The notes under the pieces were generated by a model. That model saw nothing but the letters and a program-made list of their open reading frames with translations, searched no databases and was not told the origin of the DNA. Position numbers and translations under genes: made by a program. Of a stretch of 64,000 bases of DNA, positions 55,641 through 64,000 are shown piece by piece (the first letter of the stretch is position 1; every line of letters starts with the position of its first letter). The DNA is from Isoetes taiwanensis (Eukaryota; Streptophyta; Lycopodiopsida; Isoetales; Isoetaceae). The DNA lies in NCBI GenBank assembly GCA_021234155.1, contig JAJEKV010000046.1, positions 2,038,298 through 2,102,297 on the forward strand, read 5' to 3'.

Positions 55641-56879
55641 AAAAAAGCAAAGAAGTGATCATGCATAAAGAACTCAAGTTGCCCAGGTTTAGAAATGGGA
55701 GGACCATCTTGAACCTGGAGAGACACCATTGCAGAAGCTTGACTCCGTATTTTTGTAACTCTAAAAAGAAACTTGTACAGCGACCCCCTCTTTGAATAAT
55801 TGCAAGCTCGCTTTGAATCGAGCTTATTGAACTTGCTCGACTTCCACTTGGGCGTCTGATGGTATGACAGACATGCAAACCACTAACTATTGGTAAAGAG
55901 CAATCTAAATTCCTCGATTAGCAGCAACTTGCTGACGACCCTTGTTTTTAGCAAAGGACTTCACAATAGCTAGGGCATCGGCATACATTCCTTTCTAACT
56001 TGCGAAAAAAGAGGTCCAGACTTGTATGTATTCAATCTTAAACTCCTCATCCTTCAAAAATGAAATGTTTCATATGAAATAAGTCTGGTCACGCTACGTG
56101 CCACATCCTGAGAGCAAGAGATAATTGTAGATTGTGATCTTAAATAGAACTATCCAACACGTTTTTACGAGAGAAATTAGGCAAATGCATTATAATTTTC
56201 CCTATCATAACATGCATATACTCTACCAGCTCCAAGCCAGCCATTGCATCAAGTGTAACTGGGATTGCCATCCACCTCATAAAACCACAATCATGCACAA
56301 GCATTGCCGTTGTTCACTCTCAGAACCCTAGACAATGTCTGATCCTCTGCCACACCGATCAGATTCCAACTCAATCATATTGAAATCAGATATGGACCTC
56401 CAATCAAACCAATTTTGATCTCAATGTAGCCCAAAGTGCACCTGGATTGTTATGTGCATATACATTTGACAAGTCCCTATGTCCCTTATCAAACCACTTG
56501 ATAATGTACAACGACCAAATCTATCATCGCGAATGTTACTACTATATCACGCCTCCATGCTTGTAGGGGCCCAGCTTTTATTGAGTCTGCTGCTGCCACC
56601 ATGACGTTATATTACCTAACAACCACACTTTTTGCACACCCTCCTTCTTGCACTTATGTCTCTGTAAAATACAAAAATCTGAATTCAACCTAGCAAGGTC
56701 CATAGAAAGTCTACTCCTTTTAGTTGGAGAAGAAGCAATATCCCAAAAACTCCAAGAAACTAGCTTCATGATGCAGGAGGGTCTACTGGCCGATGTTTCG
56801 AATCCATGGAGTCACCATGAGTGCATGAACTCATCCATTTGATCGGTCTAGTGTAGTTCTGATACTACAGGAGGAACTA
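55641..56879. other. No recognisable gene
   Basis: Probably more decayed LINE sequence on the minus strand, but no further motif is convincing. Confidence 0.3.
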
Positions 56880-57205
56880 GCATTGTAACGATGGTGGCCA
56901 CTAAATAAGGGTCTATGTATGAGGCACATGTGTTAACTACTTTAAAGCTTGCAGTTAGTTTTGCCCAATATGTCTTAAATATGTTGTATATAATTGCCAG
57001 GGCTATAGAACTGTGCTTTGTTTTCAGTTTGGGCCATTTTTTATATAGTAGGTAAAGCTTTCTTTGAGTGCCCCAGTAAAGGTTCCTTAGATCTAAAGCA
57101 CCTGCTCATAATGATGGAAAGAATCATCCTTATCCATATTTATTGTTGCATATGTAGGAATCCACTACAAACACTAAAATGCAAACCCGAGATCATCCTG
57201 CATTC
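56880..57205 (-). repeat. Inverted repeat copy 2 (partner at 46985-47335)
   Basis: The reverse complement matches 46985-47335, including GCAGGATGATC at the edge and the conserved frame IYNIFKTYWAKLTASFKVVN. Confidence 0.8.
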
Positions 57206-57895
57206 AGAAGCAACAGAGGGCAAATTTAATGAAAATCCAACTACAGTTAAATTCAGATCCTAGTCTCCAGTTTTTTTTACCTTCATCAGACCAGAAGGTT
57301 ATCCCTGGAACATTGCTCCAAATGGCATCAAATTGCTCGAAAAGCATCAAACTGCTACAAGAACCCCAAAATCTCCAATAAATAGAACCAAAAATTTCTA
57401 TAGATGCATGCAAATCCAGGTAAGCAAATGCAAAAGGGCTACATAGAATGGGTTCGACTCTCACCAAATATTTGCAAAAATAGTCGCTACCCAAGACCCC
57501 TACCATGCTCCCAAATGATCGATTGCCTATGCTTCGGCCTTTATTTCCTCATTTTTGTTAAACATTCTGAATGTCACGGAAGGAAGAATGGCCCTCTAAA
57601 AAGGATTTCATTAAGTAATGCCTGGAAATGCAAATCCGAGAGGTTTTTTAAAGAAGAAAAAGAAGCGATTTTGTTAAGGTTTGGTGCTTATTCAGAATCC
57701 AAGAGTTTTCTAAAGAAGAAGGAGAAACAATTTTTCTGATTTTCCAGGAGTTTATATTTTTCTTAGCCGTTGATTTGAAATTATAGAGATCAAACTGCAC
57801 GCTATCAATTTAGCCGACGTGGACAACCACATGGATAGGCTTGGAAGCAAGGAAGTGTTGTACCTCAGTTAAGGCAAGCCTGTTAATAAATCTAA
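57206..57895. other. No recognisable gene
   Basis: Unassigned DNA up to the MITE pair. Confidence 0.35.
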
Positions 57896-58102
57896 GGCTA
57901 CGTTCCCATGCGCCTCCAACCGGACTCTAAGATTCAAGGCAAGCAACCGGAGAGTTCAGAAACCCCCATCCATTTCTGAAAAATCCAAGCCAGCCTTGGA
58001 AGTTGACCTCAAATTTTGAAGTTAAATATGAACATGGGAACAGTTTCGACTTCAGCTTGACAAGAAATTTGGAAGTCCGGTCTGTTTCATGGGAACGTAG
58101 CC
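57896..58102. mobile_element. Tourist-like MITE 1
   Basis: 207 bp bounded by GGCTACGTTCCCATG and its inverted copy, flanked on both sides by TAA (57893-57895 and 58103-58105). TAA target duplications characterise PIF/Harbinger (Tourist) MITEs. It has no coding capacity. Confidence 0.85.
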
Positions 58103-58117
58103 TAACTTTGTTCCTAA

Positions 58118-58302
58118 GGGTGCTTTCCCATGGGCAGAAAACCTCCAGGCTTCCTGAAGGTCAGGTCTGTTTGTCCGATGTTCCCATGAGCTGAAAACTG
58201 GATGGCTGAGGTTAAAAACCTCATTTAGAAAATAATCGCGAGGAATACTTTTGGACCTGGGCCTGACCTCATCCAGGTCCGGCCGTCCATGGGAAAGCAC
58301 CC
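58118..58302. mobile_element. Tourist-like MITE 2
   Basis: 185 bp bounded by GGGTGCTTTCCCATGG and its inverted copy, flanked by TAA at 58115-58117 and 58303-58305. Its ends resemble MITE 1 (GG.T.C.TTCCCATG), so the two belong to related families. They stand 15 bp apart in the 5' region of the bL25 gene. Confidence 0.88.
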
Positions 58303-58452
58303 TAAGTCACTACTTGAAGAACAACTTTGCAAATGGCGTGTGCTATAGCGTTTGATAGAATAAGCATCAGCTGGATACTTCAAAGTCCTTGTACTTTAAA
58401 AACATTTTGCAAGGGTCTCACAAAAAGCCCTAGTCACAAAAACCCTAATTTG

Positions 58453-59587
58453 ATGAGGATGCTTGTGGGGAGATCGTATTTCCTGCTGCGGTCCAGTCGA
58501 TCACTTTGCTGGCGAGGATATGCACAGGCTGCCGCTGTTGAAGAAACAGAAGTAGCAGAATCAAATGCTCCACAAGAGAGTAATGCAGAGCAGCAATTGC
58601 AGGTGCTCAAGGCTGTCCCCAGAGAAGCATCGGGAAAAATACCTGTTAAGAAGGACCGCAGAGCTGGTTTTGTTCCTGGCATCGTTATCAGCCGAGAAGA
58701 TGGGCATCTAGGCGGCCACAAGCAGTTACTGTCCCTACCAGAAAAACCCATGGAGCTTATGATCAAAAAAATGGGAGCGTGCTTTTTTAAATCACGGTTG
58801 TATACACTGGAGTTGTATAGGGATCTGGAGGGAGGTGAACTCCTATCGCGAGAGCGTGTTTTGCCTCGTCTGGTTAGTTAGTTTTTCTGTTTCTGTGAAT
58901 TTATGTTTGAATTTAGTGGCATCCCCTTTTATTTATGAGACAACAACTCCCAATCATCTTTTGTTTAAACACATTCCCAGATATTCCTCCAGCGATTTTC
59001 AGCTTAGTCTTGAGCCTAATCTGCAATTCTTCCTTTCATTTATAATGAGGGCCCCTCTATACTGATTGACAAATACCATAAAACCATGCCCACAAAAGCC
59101 ACTTGTAGATCAACCGCATCAGAATGCTTGGATGGCTTCAAATACTTGTTTACCACTTAACTATATATTTCTGTTTGCAAAAGGTACATATGCATGCTGT
59201 CTCAGACAAGCTACTGAATCTTACATTTATAAGAGCACCTCCAAGTTCAAGATTCAAGGTGGAAATCCCCCTAGTTTTTCGCGGAGAGGATGCGTGTTCC
59301 GGATTGAAAAGAGGTGCGTTCAAAAGCCTCATTTCGAAATTTCAACATGTATATGAATTTTGCAATATGCTGCAGGCGGTCGGTTGAACACTATAAGGAG
59401 AACTGTCAAGTATGTGGCTCCTTCTGATGTGCTCCCTCCATATTTAGAGGTTGACTTGAGTAATTTGGAGGTTGGGCAAAAAGTGCTTATTAAAGACCTG
59501 AAGGTGCCACAAGGGCTAATTCCATACAAGGTGTCCCCTGATTGGCCTGTCTGCAAGATTATGGGTACACGATCTACTGGAAGATGA
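58453..59587 (+). CDS. Mitochondrial ribosomal protein bL25, three exons
   Basis: Exons 58453-58872, 59184-59313 and 59376-59587 join in frame (phases 0 and 1) into 253 residues. All introns are GT-AG. The chosen ATG begins MRMLVGRSYFLLRSSRSLCW, an Arg/Ser-rich presequence typical of mitochondrial import. An in-frame upstream ATG at 58333 would add 40 residues of poorer fit. The ribosomal L25 core (binds 5S or large-subunit rRNA in bacteria) is visible as KDRRAGFVPGIVISREDGHL, GGHKQLLSLP, GACFFKSRLYTLEL, then VEIPLVFRGEDACSGLKRGG, LNTIRRTVKYVAPSDVLPPY and LEVDLSNLEVGQKVLIKDL. Length and all landmarks fit plant bL25m. It is apparently intact, with two MITEs in its promoter region. Confidence 0.9.
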
Positions 59588-60899
59588 TACGCTAAACTGC
59601 CATGCTGGCATAACAAATACTGTTCTCTGGGGATTGGGCGTGCTCGATAAGATCATGCGGATTCAAATTAAAGTCACCTATTTTGAGGTGTGATCTCGTT
59701 TGTTTCATTAACTGATGGAATCTTTTGTACTTGTGGCCTTCTCTTTCAAAGATTCCATTGCTTGAAGCATTTGGATTACTCTGCGATTATGTAAGGAAGG
59801 TTTGGAATGGAGCTATTTGGAATGGAGCTATTTGTGCTCACTAGAGTCAGATTGTCAAGCAATGAATGTTCTTGCTTAATCCTTTCAACCTTCTTGAGCA
59901 AGGAACCCCTTAGTTTTAAAAATGTGGCAGGTTCCTTCTTTCCATTTCGGAGTATAAGTTCAATAAAGGATTCTGTTTGCTCTGAATGATTATAGATAGA
60001 TTCTGAATTACAGAATACATTGCTTATATGGGCCTAAACTGTTATTTGGGACTTCTTTCTCATTTATCCTTATGTTTTCCATGAGCTCGACTACTGAACC
60101 CAGAAAAGCATATATATATTATAGAAAAACCTTCAATGCACAGAAAAAAGGTTTTAAGAACTCTGATATCTCCTTGAAGAGAAAGTACATAAAAGAAAAT
60201 ATTATGGTTATATGCAAAACTGCATGCACACGTACACGACTGCACTAGTTTGAAATTTTTGCCTTGCATGCACTACTCTTAGATTTTTGTCATCATAACC
60301 CATTGCTATGGGTTATCCTACTTTTGGCCGCATAATATGTAATTCATTGACCCTATGAGTAATGGAAACAATTTTACTATTACAAATATATTGTCCATCA
60401 TAGATCAATCCATCTGATCTATTATTGTACATCCTAATAGTCATGTGTAGAGCTAGAATGCATGTGAAGTATCCATTACAATATATTACAATGGCTTTTT
60501 CTCCCTTCCCTTCAGAAGGTGGAACCAAATCCAAAGTATCATAAATTTCACTGTGTTGTGATCCAGAGGGGGCTAACACAAGACAAGCGCATGGGGTTTA
60601 GTGTCATTGAGGAAGACAGTTGACTCTTTGAAATGTACACTTTTCCACCACATTCTAAATTTTCAATCCTAGGTTTATGACCTAAGAACTATTATCGCCT
60701 CCTCTCCGTTAGAGGGAGAAGATTACTTTTGGCATCTTAGAGCGTAGTCTAGGTATATCTAAAGATTTAAAAGGCTATAGTTCTTAATTATTTTCCGATG
60801 GTGGAAAACTTTTTTGTAATTTTCTTCTCTATGTCCATGGGTCTAAGGTTTCTGTGCCAAAAAGTTTTGAGATACACTATAAATACACTAGAAAACTAA
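59588..60899. other. 3' flank of bL25m, no further gene seen
   Basis: GGTTTGGAATGGAGCTATTT and TTTGGAATGGAGCTATTTG overlap as a 16 bp duplication near 59800-59831. Otherwise unassigned. Confidence 0.35.
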
Positions 60900-61115
60900 C
60901 ATAGCGAGAAGAAAATAGAAGAGGTAGAGAGAGAAGAAATAAAGAATGGAGATAGAGAGAGAAAATAGAGATAGAGGGAGAATAGAGGAGATAGAGAGCT
61001 CTTAGAGAGAAGAGAATAGGATGAAAGGATAGAGAGAGAATAGATAAATAAAGTTCTAATGTCCATAACAAAGATAGATAGAGATAGAGACGAGAAAGAG
61101 ATTGTAGGAAAAAAA
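60900..61115. repeat. GA-rich imperfect repeat
   Basis: Runs of AGAGATAGAGAGAGA, AGAGGGAGAATAGAG and similar purine-rich phrases. Confidence 0.85.
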
Positions 61116-61899
61116 ACAAAGAAGAAGCAATTTTTACGTCATCCACATTGACAACATCCGATTAAATATACGATGCACACACCACACCATCCTTGCTTAT
61201 TTGGTCCTCCCCCAATCACCTTATCTTGAATGAGACTCTGGGCGGCCTGAACCTTTTGTTACTCGTACTATTTAACACCTATCATCCTTAGTGTCACACA
61301 AGTCACACTTGTCCAGTGTTTTGATGGAGCTAGTTTTAAGGCTACCTTGAAGCATGCTGCAACTAGGTGGAATGTGCAGGAACAGAGGTGCACACAAGTA
61401 CACAACAAAGAGGACGAGAATCATCTGAAGCAATATCTAGATATGTGCTTTCTATATAAGCTTTAAAATGCCAGGGTCTTAGAACTATTAAAGACAACGC
61501 ACTACAAACCTGGATTAATCCCACACTTGCCAGGGATCCACAACTGTATCTATTAGTACATTTACTCATTAAAAAGCGAAAGATAATTGCCTGCATTTGC
61601 AGGGTGTGCGTCGCCTCAAAATTAAGACAGGCAGATGGGCCCAGGAAGAGCGCAAGACATGATCTATCAATCTTGTCAACTGGGAGTTATTTAAGACAAG
61701 TGCTACACTCTTAAGAACTGCCCAGCATTTGGGACTATCAGGGCACGATATGCCGGGTTATTTACACCTAACAAACTGTTACATGTGATGATGCAGATGC
61801 ACTAACATCATGTCTGTAGGAGGTAGTGGACATGCGAACTCATTTATGTCCTTTATCATTACATTAGAATGTACAAATGCACAGTTTATCAACACACCT
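61116..61899. other. No recognisable gene
   Basis: Unassigned DNA. Confidence 0.35.
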
Positions 61900-62042
61900 A
61901 TTACCAAAAAGGTTTTCCCTTTGAAAACCCTTCGGGGCGGGCATTTTAATTCCGAAGAGTAATAGGTCTGTTGTGTTCTTTGTTTGAGGCCCATAGGCCT
62001 TTTGGTCTTTGTGGACGATAAACTTCAATTCAATTCAATTCT
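61900..62042 (+). mobile_element. Retroelement 3' tail with (CAATT)n
   Basis: Same design as 14200-14345: CCCATAGGCCTTTTGGTC, then GACGATAAAC, then TTCAATTCAATTCAATTC. It is followed by unrelated sequence. Confidence 0.55.
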
Positions 62043-62314
62043 CAAGATATGTAGGCATTGCTAGATTATCTAAACATATATAAGTATTGTAGAATGATTC
62101 TATTCGATACATGTCTGATACAGAAAAAAACCCAAACTTTCAGCTCTTCCCTTGGCAAAGGGGTCCGATTCTGGAGGCGGCAAGAGTCCTATGGTTTGAT
62201 TTATCCCTAAAACGCTTATACATTATTCAATCTGGCAGTTAAAAACCTTCAGAGTAGCAAATCGAGCTGTAAACTAGAAGGGGTCAAATCACCGAATCGA
62301 GGAAGCAGTCTGGG

Positions 62315-62530
62315 AATCTTCTTTGTCTATTTGCTCACTCTGCATTCTAAATAGATCCGTTTGCAAATTCATATGGGGCTACACAGCCAGTGAAGAGTCT
62401 CTAAAGATCATGCCTTGTATTATATTTTTTTTTTAAACATATCTCCTCACAAAACTTCGATTGTATTTTTGAAAAATCTTGTCTTTGTGCAGGTTTCTAT
62501 GGATGGCGATTTGTGCCAAGCTGACCCTCA
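62315..62530 (+). repeat. Segmental duplication, copy 1
   Basis: Shares AATCTTCTTTGTC, CACTCTGCATTCTAAA, TGCAAATTCATATGG, CAGTGAAGAGTCTC, AAAGATCATG and ATGGCGATTTGTGC with 63238-63455. A frame MDGDLCQADPQGILSGFHAS follows a TGTGCAG acceptor and could be an exon of an unknown gene. The equivalent in copy 2 is broken. Confidence 0.75.
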
Positions 62531-63237
62531 GGGTATTCTAAGTGGATTTCATGCAAGCCCGGATTTTGTTTACAGATATTTCCTGTTTTTTCGTTGATAT
62601 TAACTCTGATAGAAAGCTTTTCGGAGAAGTTCCATATGAAGTATAAGCAGCAAATTATTTACTCCTCATTAGGATGTTTAAAGAAACCATATCAGTATGT
62701 AGAAGTTGTAAATGCAAAAATTGAGGTTATTCTAACCATCAAGTGTCAGACATTGGAATAGCACCATTTTATTCTCCGTTGCATAAGCTAGAACAATAAA
62801 AAAGAGATATTTGTGTTTTTTGAAGCTGCCTAAAAAGTGGTTGAAAATACATTCTGTCAAAGCATCTATAGTTTCTGCAAATTGATTTGGTGACGTATAT
62901 TGCTGAATGGAGAGTTTTTGCATTTTGCAGATGGTAGACGATGCGAAAGCAACTATTGGAAGAAGCAGCAAGGTAATGATTTCTAGCAATGAAGTTGCAA
63001 AGTTTTGGTCAGGCATTGTAGTTGAAGGTTAAAACTGCTCTGATGCTTTGGTCTTTTGTTTATTTACTACGATATCATTTTCCGTTCATTTTTATTTCTT
63101 GGAATACATGATGGCTCTTTAGTCTAGCTTGATGCAACCCCATGCCAAGATTGATATGCCAAACAATGCCAAACAATGGGCAAAATGCTGTTGTATGACA
63201 TGGTACGAAGAAACCATCCGATTTTTTATTGAGGAAG
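62531..63237. other. No recognised gene; one exon-like block
   Basis: 62936-62973 (MVDDAKATIGRSSK) lies between TTTGCAG and GTAATG and could be a small exon. I cannot assign it to a family. Confidence 0.3.
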
Positions 63238-63455
63238 TGGCCTAGGAAATCTTCTTTGTCCATTTGCTTACTCTGCATTCTAAACAGACCTGTCTGCAAA
63301 TTCATATGGCGTTACATATTCAGTGAAGAGTCTCCAAAGATCATGGCTCATTTTTTTTTTTTGGGACATTCTTTTCCTGCAAAACTCGATTGTATTCTAG
63401 ATTTTGGGAAATCTTGTTGTGCTGTGCTCTGTAGATGGCGATTTGTGCAAAGCCT
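63238..63455 (+). repeat. Segmental duplication, copy 2
   Basis: Direct copy of 62315-62530, about 920 bp downstream, diverged by substitutions and small indels including a longer T-run. Confidence 0.75.
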
Positions 63456-63465
63456 CCTCCATAGA

Positions 63466-63645
63466 AACCCCTATGTATACAATCTTTTGTTGTCGAAGCA
63501 GAATACCCGATTCCATACTTTTACACTGAGTCTAAGCACAATTTACCCTACCCTTAACCATAATTTAATGTCGAGTAGATTATTCATGTAGCGTACCCTC
63601 TACCTTACATTTATCTCCAAGCTACGAATGTTGCGAGCTTTGGAT
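63466..63645. repeat. Dispersed repeat, inverted partner of 35117-35315
   Basis: The reverse complement matches the repeat beside the 5S-like sequence: GAAACCCCTATGTATAC, CCCGATTCCATACTTTTACA and TACCCTACCCTTAACC. No 5S-like sequence accompanies this copy. Confidence 0.8.
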
Positions 63646-64000
63646 GACACCATTTTTCCTAGTCACAATACTGCGTGCAAGTTTTCCCTCATTACTTACT
63701 CTCACTTACCTAACCACCGGTAGCACTAGCAATGTTCATGCCAAACCAACGAGGTATGCTTGGGTAAGACAAATTTGTCAACTCAAACCACTCACTTTCT
63801 ACCTTGTCTATGTGTGCCTAGTGATCCCCCTAGTAGCATGGAGATCCTATCTAACTCACATATATGGATGTTATAATCAAGTCAATTGTATTCTATTTCA
63901 TTCTATTGTTTTATTTCTTATCTCCTCCTCCTACATATTATGTATATAATATATGGTACCTTGTTAGATTTAGCAATTCTTTTTTAATTGACTTGCAAGG

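Overview
The window looks like nuclear DNA of a land plant with a large, AT-rich, repeat-dominated genome. The plant call rests on a plant-type mitochondrial bL25 gene with three exons, an NHL/LEA_2 membrane protein, relics of PPR, MATE and NIPA genes, GT-AG introns, and many degraded plant-type LINE, Ty3/gypsy, MITE and SINE copies. A tyrosine-recombinase retrotransposon and a possible phosphotransacetylase exon fit a seed-free plant such as a fern or bryophyte better than a seed plant, but that is inference and I cannot name the species.

Layout. 1-1.2 kb: inverted and tandem copies of a strongly hairpin-forming repeat family, seen again at 54.0-55.1 kb. 1.6-4.1 kb: broken LINE. 4.1-11.6 kb: two arrays of short GGTTTT/AACCA words facing each other around a MITE and two exon fragments (GRAS-like and Pta-like), perhaps a gene-capturing DNA transposon. 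12.4-14.1 kb: intact two-exon alpha/beta hydrolase gene of the DUF900 family, minus strand. 17.6-25.1 kb: an unrecognised minus-strand gene split inside an exon by a 6.6 kb tyrosine-recombinase retrotransposon with the full A1-ORFs-B1-A2-B2 split-repeat layout; removing the element restores the host reading frame exactly. 25.5-26.0 kb: NIPA transporter relic. 26.6-28.8 kb: second LINE. 32.6-34.1 kb: MATE transporter C-terminal exons with one stop and one homopolymer frameshift. 35.1-40.8 kb: a 5S-rRNA-like sequence, then a degenerate Ty3/gypsy chromovirus pol ending in two LTRs arranged head to head around two primer-binding sites.

40.8-48.1 kb: tandem duplications, a tRNA-type SINE, a PPR relic, an intact NHL/LEA_2 gene at 45.2-46.0 kb and a LINE relic. 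48.6-53.8 kb: gene-free DNA bracketed by direct copies of a hairpin-bearing block. 53.8-57.2 kb: LINE relics, hairpin repeats and the inverted partner of a block at 47 kb. 57.9-58.3 kb: two related Tourist-like MITEs side by side, immediately upstream of the intact bL25m gene (58.45-59.59 kb). 59.6-64 kb: mostly unassigned DNA with segmental duplications and retroelement tails.

Only three genes look intact: the DUF900 hydrolase, the LEA_2 protein and mitochondrial bL25. They show no operon-like or pathway link. Most of the rest is mobile DNA and its remains.
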